A stretch of 64,000 bases of DNA from Hymenopus coronatus (GCA_030762935.1 CM060895.1:39609001-39673000), one strand, 5' to 3'. Positions 38,022 to 50,119 are shown, counted from the first letter of the stretch. The notes: a model not told the origin generated them from the sequence alone. Translations and numbers: made by a program.

Positions 38022-38962
38022 TACAGGGTGTCCAGAAAATAAGTATCCATTTTGTATAAACAATTTGAGCACTATTAGTTATACCAGGTAAAACAACTAA
38101 AAATGAAATTAATATATCTCATTTTATTTAATAAACAACACAAATAAAAAACATAATTTCATCTTCCAAAAGTTAATATTCATGCAATAGCTATTAATGA
38201 GGCAACATCCCCACTCGATTAGACAAAGCATACGTTATGACTACATTGAATATGGTAGATCATTGCCGGCATATTGTAGGCGTAATGGGTTGCCTGATAT
38301 GCATTAATCGCATGCTTCCAATTAAACATGTTTCATTGTTTACAGAGAGAAATCGCAGGATGTTTACCGTAGAAGAGTAGGTGGCTGGCTATTGTGACTT
38401 GGAGGCTACAGAGGTCGTGTTGAATTCATGCGATACACTCCCAAGGTTAATATTTGCCTGGGCATCATGTGTGACAAGATTTAAGGACCGTTTTTCTTTG
38501 CTGAAAGAGCCATTACTGGGGCAATGTACCTAGACATGCTCACACATTTTCTGTTGCCACAGCTTATGCAGAATGGTTGTCTGGATACTGTTTACTTTCA
38601 GCAAGATGGGGCACCATGACATTATGTCTTAGCTGTACGCACGTTCCTGAATTCACATTTCCCTGGGAGGTGGATTGGACGCGCAGGCCCCAATTGTGGG
38701 CAGCACATTCCCCTGGACTTCTTTGTGTGGGGATGTATCAAATGGCGTGTGTTGTTCACTCGACGCAGGAGCTCAGGGGCCGCATTACAGAAGCTGCTAC
38801 TGCCATAACACCCGTAATGCTTCAGAATGTGTTAATGCTGAAAAATGGGAACTGTGTCGTGGTATTGACGGTGACCATGTCGAAAGTAAACCGATACCAT
38901 AGCAAACATTACAGGTGCCATTGTTATTTCTATGAAACAGGATTTGTGGACACCCTGTATAG
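38022..38962 (+). mobile_element. Tc1/mariner-superfamily element inserted in the RA hairpin
   Basis: Inverted ends ACAGGGTGTCCAGAAAAT and TTTGTGGACACCCTGT are flanked by TA on each side, the expected target. It contains a decayed transposase. RA sequence continues beyond both ends. Confidence 0.82.
38360..38900 (+). pseudogene. IS630/Tc1-type transposase pseudogene
   Basis: In broken frames: YLDMLTHFLLPQLMQNGCLD, FQQDGAP then a stop, then RTFLNSHFPGRWIGRAGPN and PLDFFVWGCIKWRV. These correspond to the second catalytic Asp (QQDGAP) and the region of the third. Stops and frameshifts abolish function. Confidence 0.75.
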
Positions 38963-39085
38963 TAGGTAGGAAAGTATTGTATTCCATCAAAATTGGATGC
39001 CGAGATTTCACTGTATGATGTATGTTTTCAGGGCACCTGAATAAAAAAAAGAAACAAAAAACATTTTAAAAGCATGTGAGTGTTC
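38963..39085 (+). repeat. RA 5' part, right side of the split copy
   Basis: TAGTAGGTAGGAAAGTATTG, then GATGCCGAGATTTCACTG, the second hairpin arm and following RA sequence. It stops before the microsatellite region. Confidence 0.75.
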
Positions 39086-39989
39086 GCACCTACCGAGTAG
39101 AGACCGACCTGCATTGGCGACTGCACGCACTGCGTGTAAACAATCTGTAGTAACGGTTGGGGAACATGGCTCGACGCAGCAGTATACTGTGCTGTGTATT
39201 ACAATACTATTTTACAGGTAATTAATGCCTTTAATGACAGGGCATGCTCTTCTATCAAGATATGAAATCTCTTGCTTCAAATGGATGGCATGAAGATTTG
39301 CAATTCACACAGAAGAATTTGCAGATATATCTATGACAATAACACATATTTGGAAACATCGAAAATGAAATGCCTCGAGCCGTGAAATCTGTCGATGAAC
39401 TTGTGCAAGCAATTAATCAGAGATCCGTGACCCTGTTTTAGACCGTGTGGAAAAGAAAGTGAAAACAGTGTTTGAAAAAAAATGTCGGATTTTCAAATAA
39501 CGCGTGAAATATGGAATGTGGTACGAGGTGTTGCTACGGAAATAATTCCTGATGAAGTAGCTTACCCAATAGTCGATATGTCCTATTTCCGTTTTACTCC
39601 AATCACATCTTGTGATGTGGGTGAATTTTTCACAGTATAAAGCCTGTTTACATGCCAATCGGAGACGATTCATATTTGAGGCGTTACGAATGTATTTTGT
39701 TGTGCATGTAATCTATGTATATTGAGAGAAAATGAAACGGATAATGATACTGATGACTTGTTGCACAACAACTGAATGTATGTAAGCACATATTGAAATG
39801 TTAGTTCCCTTAAATCATTGGTATTTATGTTTACCCCCAACTAACCTCAATCGCCTTCTACTGTTAGTGAAAGAACCACAGTCTACCACGCAAACACTAT
39901 CCCATTTTTCTTCTATGTGTTAGTATAGTTTTCTCCAAAACATGAGGCCCTCAAACGAGACCGCTCCCCCACCTATCCACTGGGCAATA
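39086..39989. other. Unassigned; possible transposase C-terminal scrap
   Basis: Near 39360-39480 a broken frame reads MPRAVKSVDELVQAINQRS, the style of a DDE transposase C-terminus. I could not anchor it to a catalytic motif. Confidence 0.25.
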
Positions 39990-40350
39990 ACCATTAGTAA
40001 ACAAAAGACGAAAGTGCATAGAAAATGTAGATCTCGTCAAGAGATATTCCTCGTTATTGAATTCCATTTTAAGCTACTTAAACTTTTCTCAAACGCGAAG
40101 TATCCCGTTCCGTCCCTCTTTTGTTGTATTGCTAACGTGTAAAGCGAACCTAACGGCTCTTTAAAAGATTTGACTATCGCTTTAGCCTAACGTATTACCT
40201 TATTTACTTTCTATTAGAAGGAACTAACACAACAATTTCTGTTAAGGGTTATCTCAATAAGCACGGTATACATAAAGGAATAATATTTTGTAACAATAGT
40301 TTTTACGGAAAATGGTGTGAATGGAACACACCAGATTTTTTCTTTCTTTT
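39990..40350 (+). repeat. RA tail fragment
   Basis: Contains TGTAGATCTCGTCAAG through ATCGCTTTAGCCTAACGTAT and GTGTGAATGGAACACACCAG. Confidence 0.7.
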
Positions 40351-40734
40351 TTTATTTTATTTAGCTATATTATTGTTAAGAAAAACATCTGCAAGTACTA
40401 ATTTTCTCATCTCAATAAGGCAAAATAAAATTTGTAAGGTACTTTGGAATAGCAGAGTCGCCAAACTCGAAACTGCTCTTGGCAAGAATTTGTTATAATG
40501 TTGCCAAACCCTGAGTACCGAGCAAGAATCCTTCAGCACTCCGTAACTCAAGAACCTGCTGCTGGTAAAGTTCAAGTACGCTTCATATGCTTCACTGATA
40601 TCGTAAGGAGTTTCTCAATCAACAACTAGCTTTCCCGACAAACTTTGAAAATCCAAGCATGCTAACACAGGAAAGCAATAATAATACACTGGTACAGCAA
40701 TGGTTAATGCAGGTCTTACAGAGATCGCTTCGCT
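40351..40734. other. Unassigned intergenic DNA
   Basis: No recognised feature. Confidence 0.4.
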
Positions 40735-41785
40735 TTTTACTTTAAAGAAAGTGTACATACAATGTACCTATGTCCATAGTAGCTAGAGAAGGTACCTATT
40801 GCATTCCACCCAAAAATTCGATGTCGAGATTTCACCGGAAATATATGTTTTGAGGTCCTCTGAGTTCCAAAAAAAGTTTTTTTAGAAAAAGTTCCGTGTG
40901 TATCTGTGGACAGCATACCTCAAAAACGAAAAAATCTTAAATAGTAAACTTGGAATTTATATTATCTTCCAAGGGTTCAACAAGAAGATTTCAAGAGTAT
41001 CCTCCACCACAAATTACCTTTTACGTGGAAAAAAAATTGAAAATCTTTTTCAAACAATGTTGATTAAAATAGCGTACATTAAAGAGATCGCCCTCCGTGG
41101 TGTAATGGTTACCATGCTAACTTCATATACCCAAGGTCGCGGGTTCAAACCCGGCGGAGGACGATGGATTTTTTCGGGTGTAAAAATCCTTAGCATGGCT
41201 TCCTTCGGAAGGGAAGTAAAGCCGTTGGTCCCGTGTCGTAGATTTACGGCACGTAAAAGAACCTCAAGCCTGATAGAGAGGCCTCTGAGCAAAATTAAGC
41301 GGTCTTTCACACCCAATATAGAATGGGACGCTGAGAACCACAGTAGTTAAAGAGCGTCCATAAATAACACGCCACTTTTTTTGTGCATTAAAGATATGTA
41401 TATCACAAATACAATGTATATTTTGAATTTTCTGGGAATAGCCTCTGAAGACCTATTTATTCTAGATGAGTTTTGCAAAAGTTTGCATAACTGTTAAACC
41501 GTAAAGGATACACAATATCTTACTACACAAAAAATGCAGGTCTCATTAAAACACATAATTTGTGTCATGTTTTCCTTATAGAGTTGGCCGTTTTCAGATA
41601 TTTATTGTTATTAGTTTCATTTTTAAGCCACTTAACTTTTCTCAAACGGGGTCATGCAAAGCGAATTCGGCTATTCTTTATCTCGATTAGCATGATGTAC
41701 ATAAAAAATAATATTTTGTAAAAATAGTTTGTATACGGAACAGCTGGTGAATGGAACACATCGAATATTTTCTCTCTCTCTCTAG
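40735..41785 (+). repeat. RA repeat interrupted by SINE1
   Basis: Its 5' hairpin variant has duplicated GTACATACAATGTACC, with the core near 40900. SINE1 sits at 41086-41385. RA then resumes at AAAGATATGTATATCAC and runs to a tail GTGAATGGAACACATCGAAT. Confidence 0.8.
41086..41385 (+). repeat. SINE1, complete, with target-site duplication in RA
   Basis: A reference plus copy. The head CCTCCGTGGTGTAATGGTTA carries the A-box and GGGTTCAAACCC the B-box. The body is CTTCGGAAGGGAAGTAAAGC, CGTTGGTCCCGTGTCGTAG and GCACGTAAAAGAACCTCAAG, ending AAAGAGCGTCCATAAATAAC. It is flanked by CATTAAAGA (41077-41085 and 41386-41394). Confidence 0.92.
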
Positions 41786-41811
41786 AAAATTCGATATCTA
41801 GAAAATAATGT

Positions 41812-41918
41812 TGCAGGGAGAGAGATCCCCCAGGAGCACATTCAGAACCTTTTTGATTTCATGCCACGGCGTAAAGAAGTTCTAATTGCAGTGCGTGGAG
41901 TCAACATCAAATACTGAA
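41812..41918 (+). pseudogene. Tc1-type transposase C-terminal fragment
   Basis: An open frame reads REIPQEHIQNLFDFMPRRKE and VLIAVRGVNIKY, then a stop. This matches the usual Tc1 ending (IPQE, MPRR, ARGG-x-TxY). No catalytic domain precedes it, because RA lies immediately upstream. Confidence 0.75.
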
Positions 41919-42751
41919 TATTCAGGATCAAAGGTCATAATTTGTTATTTGTCATGTACCTAATTGTGGTATTTAAGTCATTGCACTCATACGTTTCCTC
42001 CTTGGCGTTGCAATTCTCACAAACAGTAATGTATATTAAGATTTATTTAAAAATAGTTTCAAAGCGAAAGGAGACCGACTAAAGAAAATGTTAAATAATT
42101 ATGACCTTATGAAATCTCGCAGAATTTTCTGAGTAAGAAAGAAATTAAGAAATTGTTCATGTACGTGGTCCAGATTTCAAGGTAGTAGCCACAATCGGTC
42201 GCGTTATCCATGGAGAAAATGTGCAAGTATCATTTGATAACAGTCGCACCTCTTACCTCATGGAACGCAGCTTTTCCGCTTACAAGCGAATTTTAACAGA
42301 AGATCGAACGATTTTCAGACGTAAACTCTCTTCTAGACACGTCCTTGTCCAATGTCATAAGAAGTGCAAAATGAATGCTGAAAACTTTTACGTAAGTAAA
42401 ATTTAAACTTCTAAGTTTTTCGATCACACTAAAACAAAATGAGTATACTGAGAACTTTTGCGTATGTATGCTTGATATTAATTTGTGTTTTTCAGTGCCA
42501 TAGTAATCATAGGAGTGATGAACTTGGTACGTCAAATACATGTTACAGTTCCAGTTAATTTAACATTTTTAAAAGTTAAAGTTACGGTGTTTTAAACACA
42601 GTGAGATGCCAAGCGATTTATGCAAATATATATTTAAAAAAGCCTATAAATTCATAAACTGAAAGTATAAAATCTTAATATGCTGATAGATAGAACCTAA
42701 TTTTAATTTTTGGAACCTAAAAATCCTAGGCTTGTATTAAGAATAGTATTA

Positions 42752-42753
<2 letters not shown>
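41919..42753. other. Unassigned intergenic DNA
   Basis: No recognised gene or repeat. Confidence 0.4.

Positions 42754-42806
<53 letters not shown>
42754..42806. repeat. AT microsatellite
   Basis: A pure alternating AT tract of about 52 bp, about 45 bp left of a SINE4 copy. Confidence 0.95.
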
Positions 42807-42807
<1 letters not shown>

Positions 42808-42852
42808 CAAGACTATAAATTACGCACAGGAAAATTAAACATGTATTTATTT

Positions 42853-43032
42853 GATTGTGTTTAACGCCCGCTTTAACAACAAATGACACCACTGGCGATA
42901 TCACTGATGATACATGAAATGAAGATGGAGCATCTGTGGAATGAGAACCAGGAGAAAATCCACCCCTGCGCTGCTTTGTCCATCACAAATCCCACATGCG
43001 ATCAATTGGGATCGAACCCGGATCGCCTAGGA
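42853..43032 (-). repeat. SINE4 copy, head truncated
   Basis: Contains TTTAACGCCCGCTTTAACAA, ATGAAATGAAGATGGAGCAT, ACAAATCCCACATGCGATCA and GGGATCGAACCCGGATCGCC (reverse-complement B-box). The A-box end is missing, and RA begins next. Confidence 0.78.
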
Positions 43033-43039
43033 GAAAATT

Positions 43040-43395
43040 AAAAATCTGATGTGTTCCATTCGCATGATCTTTTTTAGCTGTTCCGTAAATAAACTTCTCT
43101 TATAATAAACATTATTCTTCTACCTACATCATGCTACTCGAGATAAACAGAAATTGTCTTATTACTTGCCTTCTTGTAAGTAGAAGAGAAATAAGGGAAT
43201 ACACTAGGCTAAAGAGATTGTCAGTTACTTTAAAAGCCGGTCGCTATGTGAAACAATTGAAATTCCATTCTCTTTGCTTGCCAGGATAAACAAAGTACAG
43301 GCGAAAGAAGGATGACCCACGTCACATAAAAGCATAAATAGCTTAAAATTTAAACAAATAACACGGAATATCTCTGAGACAATCAACTCTACTAC
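43040..43395 (-). repeat. RA 3' subrepeat
   Basis: A tail segment only, from AAATCTGATGTGTTCCATTC to ATCTCTGAGACAATCAACTC, followed without a break by another tail. Confidence 0.75.
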
Positions 43396-44240
43396 AAAAA
43401 TCTGACGTATTCCATTCACATGACTTTCTCTACATCTCTGTAACAAATTACTGTTAAAAAGCTTATGCTTCTATTTACTTCATGCTAATCGAGAAAAAAA
43501 TATTAGAAATATTCTTATTGCTTGCTTCCTTGTAAGTAGAAGCGAAATAAGGGAGTACCACAGCTTAAAGTGATAGTCAAAAGCTGGTTGCTATGTGACT
43601 GAAGTTCCTTTGTATGGACAGGAGTTGACATTCCTATATGAGAAAAGTATAACTTATTCAAAGCTGAAACCAAAAACAAGGAATACCTAAAAAACGATCG
43701 ACTCCACTAAAAAAATGTATATAACATAAATTGTGTGTTTTGACGTGCTCTACATTTTTTTGTGGTAAGTTTTTGTCCATCTCTTACGGTTTAGCAGTTA
43801 TGCAAAATTCTGTAAAATTCATCGAGAATGAAGCAGTCTTCAGAGGCTATTCCCAGAAAATTCAAGATATACATTTTATTTGTCAGGTAAATATCTTTAA
43901 TATACGATACTTTAATCAAAATGTTAGAGCCATTTTTAAGAAACTCAAAATTTTCGAAAAAAGTTCCATGTAAAGGGTAGTTGGGGGTTCCTGAAAATCT
44001 TCGTGTCGTATCCTTGGAAGATACCAAACTTAAATACCAAGTTTGTTATTCAACGGTCTCTTCGTTTATGAGCTATGCTGTCCACAGACACTCAAGGACG
44101 TTTTTCTGAGAATGCTTTTTTGGAATTCAGGGGGACCCAAAACATGTATTTCCGGTGAAATCTCGGTATCGAATTTTTGGGTGGCATACAATAACTTCTC
44201 TATACATTATGTACATAGTACGTGTAGAGAAAGTAAAAAT
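43396..44240 (-). repeat. RA repeat
   Basis: A nearly complete minus copy from AAAATCTGACGTATTCC to the hairpin ACATTATGTACATAGTACGT and GAGAAAGTAAAAA. The microsatellite is reduced to a few bases near 44085. Confidence 0.85.
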
Positions 44241-44736
44241 GTAGTGACATATATTGTGTTTTAACGAGATCTACATTTCATGCAGTAAGTTTTAGTTTAT
44301 TTCTTACGGTTTACCAGTTACGCAAATTTCAGCAAAATTAATCAAGAATGTTCTTCAGAAGTTATTCCCAGAAAATTCAATATATGCATTTTATTTGTGA
44401 TGTGAATATCTTTAATACACGGTATTTTAATCAAAATCGTTAGTCATTTTAAGAAAAAACAAAATTTTCAAAACATTTCCATATAAAGGATAGTTTGAGG
44501 TGGGGATATTCTTGAAAATCTTCGTGTCGCATTATTTAGAAGATACTAAACTTAAATATCAATTTACGGTCTTTTAGTTTTTGAGCTATGCTGTCCATAC
44601 ACAATTTTTTTCTTCTAAAATGCTTTTTTTTTTTTCGGACGCAGGTCGCTAAAAACATATACTTCCGGCGAAATCTCCATTTCTAATTTTTTCTCTATCT
44701 ATTATGCACATTTTACATAATGCTAGAGAAAGAAAA
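44241..44736 (-). repeat. RA repeat, hairpin half
   Basis: Starts inside the element at TTGTGTTTTAACGAGATCTA and runs to the relic hairpin AATGCTAGAGAAAGAAAAAA. Confidence 0.78.
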
Positions 44737-45368
44737 AACGGCATGTGTTAGAACATGGATGTAAAATAACACAAACTTGGTTAGTGGTTTTCATTAGCGA
44801 TCGCCTAGTGCATCGCCAGTAAATGTATTCGCCCTTTGTTCATTCGCTAGTATCTAAACGCGTTGTACCTCATGTAAAAATCGCCCGATGTAAAGGACGT
44901 TAAATTTTTTTAGATTTTTCTAAAGCAGGCATAAGAACAAATATTATCAAAAGTAATGTACGATGCCTCAGTATCAATTTATTTCTTTACGACAAAAACA
45001 TCAAATAACGAACTCAGTTTGGCTTTATTGTCTTTTATGTCCACCAGTCATAAAAATAAATTGCAATGCTTGAGGAAACCACGATTGCAGACAATCCTGG
45101 AATTATCTCTCCTCCCTCGATGCCATTTGAAATTACAGCCCGTTGAAAAGAAGCTTTCAATCGGAAGCTCCAGCAGAATAAAGAGCTCTAAGTTTAATCT
45201 TCTCTAGCTAACAAATAGAGCATACAATGAACTGATGTGTGTAGAGTAGCACAGGATTATAACAAAACCCTCCATTTCCACACTACTTCCTCCAAGAATC
45301 ACAGTTATTCCAAACTGTTATTTCAATGGGGTATTCACAAAAATATTATACATAGTTTCCATGTAATT
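44737..45368. other. Unassigned intergenic DNA
   Basis: No recognised feature. Confidence 0.4.
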
Positions 45369-46375
45369 ATTACTTTCCCTACAATTACTAAGTACATAGT
45401 GTATAGAGAAAGCATTGTATTGCACCTAAAAATTTGATACCGTAATTTCACCGGAAATACGTGTTTTGGGACACCCTGAATAAAAAAAAAAAGCATTTTT
45501 AGAAAAAATGTCCGTGTGCATGTGTGAGCGAGAGGGAGGGAGAGAGGAGGAGGGAGGGAGGGAGGGGGAGGGCGGGATGGGAGGGAGGGAGGGGGAGGGA
45601 GACAGGGGGATGGATAGAGAGGGAGGGAGAGGGAGGGGAGGGAGGGAGAGAGAATGACAGTCTGTCTGTGGATAGCAGAGCTCAACAACGAAAATACTGT
45701 TAAATACCAAACTTGGTATCTAAGTTTGGTACCTTCCAAGGATGCAACAAGACTGCCCCCCCCCCCAAATTACCCTTTTGATTTTCTCAAAAATGGCTCT
45801 AACCATTTTTATTAAAATGCCTTATGTTTAAGATATTTTTATGACAAACGAACTGTATCTTGAATTTTCTGGGAATAGCCTCTGAAGACCTATTTATTCA
45901 TAATGGATGTCTCTTATATAACTGGCAAGCCGTAACAGATACACAAAAACCTACTACATAAAAAAGGTTGATCTCATTAAAACACACAATTTATGCCATA
46001 TACATTTTTTTTATTTTTTATGGTAGAGTTAACTGTTTTCGAGATATTTCGGATTATTGGTTTCAATTTTAAGCCAGTTGAACTATTCTTGCACGGGAAG
46101 CCATCTTTCTTCTCGGTTCTCATTTGTTTATTTCTGGCAAGCAAAGAGATTGAAATTCCATTGTTTCACAGTGACCGGCTTTTATAGGATGAGACTATCG
46201 CTTTAGCCTGTGCAGTTTCTTATTTTCCTTCTACTTACCGGAAGCTACTAATAAGACTAAATCTGCTTACGTTTATCTTGATTAGCATGATGTAGATAAC
46301 AGATTAATGTTTTGAATAAAAGGTTTGTATATGGAACAACTAGAGGACATCATGTGGATGGAACACTTTAGATTT
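45369..46375 (+). repeat. RA repeat with long GGGA purine tract
   Basis: Its hairpin is CCCTACAATTACTAAGTACA and TAGTGTATAGAGAAAGCATT. Where other copies have GT repeats, this one has an impure GGGA/GAGG tract at 45528-45653. The tail is present. Confidence 0.85.
45528..45653. repeat. GGGA-rich purine tract
   Basis: About 125 bp almost purely G and A on the plus strand, built from GGGA, GAGG and GGGGGA units. Pro/Ser/Leu-rich ORFs here are translations of this tract. Confidence 0.95.
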
Positions 46376-46500
46376 TGTTTCCTTCTAGTTACAAGAAACC
46401 AAGTAATAAGGGAATTTTCTGCTAATGTTTATCTCATCATGCAATAGATAGAAGAATAAGCTTGTTAACAATAATATGTTACAGTGATGTACTCTCTGTT
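46376..46500 (+). repeat. RA 3' subrepeat fragment
   Basis: After the previous tail the sequence repeats TTCCTTCTAGTTACAAGAAA, then TTTATCTCATCATGCAATAG and GTTACAGTGATGTAC. Confidence 0.65.
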
Positions 46501-47040
46501 ACCTTTTCAAAGTAATAATTTCGGGAGTTTATTCGCTGCCATTTCACTCTAGGCCGTAGGTATCGATTACCTATTAGAGAACGTAATTCTATTAAGACAT
46601 TTCAAAACAACTATTACCAATAATTTAATGTAGTGTTATTTTTAACAACTGAAATGAAAATAAAGTGTCAATAATACAGTTAATCAATACACAGACAGTG
46701 ACTAGACATGCATTTCCCTCCTATTGGTTTTAGTATGCCATAGCTACAGTCCGTCTGGTGAAACATGACCTACTTAGTGCTACCCCTCCCTGTGAGAGGG
46801 GAGGGGTGACAAACAACATCGCCACTGCCATCCGCGACTGCCTAGTCTCCTTCAGTAAACGACAGGTCTTTCGACAGTTAAATATAGAAATGCTTTTTAA
46901 CTGTTTAGTCCTGCTTATTGTGTTGGCTATCGCATTGATCCAAGCTGGTGTTGGAAGAAGAGAGAAACCTCTTCAATCTGATGGACACATAGTATTAAAA
47001 TTAATAATGTCCCTATCATTCCGTTGAAATAAATATAACC
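46501..47040. other. Unassigned; 9-bp perfect hairpin at 46782-46807
   Basis: ACCCCTCCC, an 8-base loop, then GGGAGGGGT. No T run follows. Nothing else was recognised. Confidence 0.4.
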
Positions 47041-47055
47041 CCAGTTTCGCATTCA

Positions 47056-47550
47056 CTAAAGAAAGTAATGCAAGAATGTCTGCAAAATCGGGGAATCGAC
47101 TATGACCAACGAGCAACAAAACCGATGTTGTACGACATAATTAAGAAAAACAAAGATAATTTCATACAGTATGAAATAGAGTCCATAGCTGAATTAAACG
47201 GTCATACTGTAGTTCACTTACCTCCGTATCGTTGTGATATAAATGCTATCGAGCTAATATAGGCACAAAACAAAGCAAAACATAATGTGATATTCAAACA
47301 ACGAGATGTGAGCGCGATCTTTCGCAATGTAGCTCTGAAAGTTACCCCAGAAAATTGGAAGGCTGTCTGTGAACATGTGAACGGGGTAGAAGAAATGTAC
47401 TGAGAAAACGTAGGACTAATTGATATATTGAACAAATTTCATCATAAACTTAGAAGAAAGTGACTCTGAATCGGAGGATGAGTGTGAAGACTGCGGTGTA
47501 ATCCAGCATCCGATGACAATGGAGCTGAGGATATAGCAGTTTGCCGGGAC
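47056..47550 (+). pseudogene. Tc1/mariner-superfamily (DDE) transposase 3' part, pseudogene
   Basis: Reads GIDYDQRATKPMLYDIIKKN, then VVHLPPYRCDINAIELI with a stop replacing the usual Trp, and further on VTPENWKAVCEHVNGVEEMY. LPPY and NxIELI mark the third catalytic region. Ser/Glu-rich codons follow (about 47455-47490), as in the acidic C-terminus of this family. The N-terminal two thirds is absent. Confidence 0.75.
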
Positions 47551-49502
47551 CCTCCAGAGCACCCCTAATGGACGGTATATCTATACTACCGCCATCTACT
47601 AAAAGTCCTTAAAGCGCTGCGCTTAAAAGTGTTAAAAGGATATAGTCACGTGGAGTCAAACGGAGGGTTGCATGGAAGTGATGCATTGTGGGATTAGGCA
47701 GTCATGGGTTACCTACAACAGCTCCGGCAGTAGTGCGATCTCTAATGCCCATGTTTCAAGATAAACCAGACAGACTATAGTTGGCGAACATTTCTGAAGA
47801 TATTTCTGAGATATAGTGACGAAAGGAACGAAGTAGATCTCTAAAATGAGCCATATATGTATTTACAGGATGTAAATACAAGTTACAAGCTCCAATGGTA
47901 GGTAGGTAGGTAGATACCATAGCATCACACGTTGTTAATAAACAAATGCCTAGAAACGTGCTAGGGTCTCTGAAACATAAAACATGGATAGGAAAACATG
48001 GGAGAAAAAAAAAAGCCGGAAATACTGTGAATAATATTTTAACTGAAGTATATTTTGTGCATCCAATAGTTATATGAAATCAAATTCTTGGAAATATTCA
48101 AAATTGACGTTCGCGGACGTTCACTGAGGTGCCTGTTTCACTTACAAACGCCTCTTCACTCTCGGAACCATGGTGTGGGCTGGGTAACCCTGTTGGGGTA
48201 ACGCTGTTGATATGACCGACAATATTCTCTTGTGTTCCTTCAGGCTTCCCCATAGATGAAAAAATATCTCGATGTGCTGTCTACAATGCCGCCACTGCTC
48301 TTTCCCCTTTGACGGTAGCGACATAAACTAATAATGTAAGGGTATGAAACAGCTAAATAGAATAATATTGTAAGTCTACCTTTGGTTGTAGATATTGTGA
48401 AGGACTTGCCATACATCACATAACAGCAAATGAGTACATTTAGTAAACAAACCTTTAACTAACGAATGCGAAGTCTAGTGCTTGTCGTGGTCATTCCCCT
48501 TCATTTCGGAGATTCTAAGGCGTAAACGAGTTTCTGGACATGGGTTCAAAAATAGGATCACATAGTACACATCTTACACCCCATTTAACCTGGATGTGAG
48601 GCCGCATATCAAAGATGCTACATCATCTTCATTCAAGCGCTATTACTTTACAAATAAAGGTAGTCCCACCGTTTTTCTTCCTTTAGTATGGGATATTTTA
48701 TTTGCCTTCTTGGTTATTAATGTTCAGTTGTTTTTTTGTTTTGTTTTTTAACGTTGCCAGCTTAGATGTGTTCATAATAAAAGAAAGTCGAACCAAGACA
48801 TTGATAACTTTAACATTTCTCACAACCGCAGTCTCCAGCTCATGTCTGTCAAGTGCTGCCAGGGCTGAGGATCGTATATGGTAACAATGACCAGTTACAA
48901 TACAGACAACAATGAGAAATGTATGAGAAATAAGGTAATTGCATAAAAAACCTCAAATGATAATTTGCTACATAGTTTCCGTCCTGAACGAAGACGGTGG
49001 TTGACAGTTATAACGAATAAAGTTCCAAGAAAATAGAAGGAAAATAGTCACAAGCACATAATGCTTTGCTATGAACCTGGCCAACTGCTGCTCAATAATC
49101 TGCTACATTAATATATTTTTCCATCGAAAATTCTTGTCCAGAGTCTGAATCTCGAAAGGGTTCCCCACAAACAGCTCGAAATTGCCCAAACACACTCCGA
49201 AAAAAAAAAAAAAAACATCTCTGATTGGTTAGGAAGCACATGACTATGACATAACTCTTGACGTCGCAGAGTTTTTGCGTAAATGTCATTCGTGGTGGAC
49301 ATTCATAAATTACCATGCATGAGACGTATATCAGAAATATATCTCGTATCCTCCTCGATTGATCGTTGAATTATTCACTGACACTCCTCCATGGCTTCAG
49401 CCCCCTCTCTGAATCTCGTATTCTCTGCCTCCTCACATGCACATCCATTTCACTCTGTACCTCCTGCCATATGTAGAGAGCAAAGTGAAATAAGATAAAA
49501 CC

Positions 49503-49537
<35 letters not shown>

Positions 49538-50119
49538 AGAGACATATAATCAGCGGCAAAGTTGAGGATTACCCGCCAAGCAAAAGTTATGCCTCAATGT
49601 TTGGAGCACCATAGTATGTTTATGAATAAGGCGACAGTATCCACGACTCGTAATACAAAGTAGTTAATCTCAACTACCTCGTTGAGAAACTCTGTATGAA
49701 AATAGTTGAAATTACGATTTTGCTAACGATTAACTTGGAAAATAACCCTGTATATCTTGCGATATCGATAGTTTAGCGATGGTTGCACTGTTAGTATTAA
49801 CAAATATAAAAATCACTCTTCTACACCTCGTATTCAAATGCTTCTCGAGAAAGAAAATGTACATCCAGTGTAATACATTTATATTACAAACATCTATAGC
49901 ATTCATAAACTTACCAAATGATACTCAGAAACGTAGCCTGAAGTATCTTCTTGAGAGGTTACCTGGAAGAAAAGCCCTGAAAATAAAAAACATTTATTTA
50001 TCATTCTGCTTCCAAAGAAGAATATTCCAGTCAGTAATACATTGCAATTAAATACACTGCGAAACTACTTACATATGATATTTAACACATAGAATGAAAT
50101 GCTCTATTTTATTAAATTT
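47551..50119. other. Unassigned intergenic DNA
   Basis: About 2.6 kb with no recognised gene. Includes an AG microsatellite at 49506-49536. Short frames such as 48142-48324 (minus) have no recognisable domain. Confidence 0.4.
49506..49536. repeat. AG microsatellite
   Basis: About fifteen uninterrupted AG units. Confidence 0.95.

Noticed and set aside
39360..39480. Transposase C-terminus (MPRAVKSVDELVQAINQRS)
   Set aside because: Suggestive, but no catalytic motif or terminal repeats could be linked to it, so it was not listed as a separate element.
41090..41162. Candidate functional tRNA genes at SINE1/2/3/5 heads
   Set aside because: A- and B-boxes are present but each is fused to a repeated non-tRNA body and the acceptor stems do not pair convincingly. 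They are SINE promoters.
41050..41316. ORFs repeated at 20625-21014, 26252-26551, 31390-31584, 40898-41350, 53350-53832 and 58657-58842 sharing SGVKILSMASFGREV or its antisense
   Set aside because: Shared translation of SINE1, not a protein family.
45335..45739. Pro/Ser/Leu-rich ORFs resembling a structural protein
   Set aside because: A direct product of the GGGA purine tract in an RA copy.
46782..46807. GC-rich hairpin as a bacterial-type terminator
   Set aside because: Eukaryotic context, no T run and no upstream gene.
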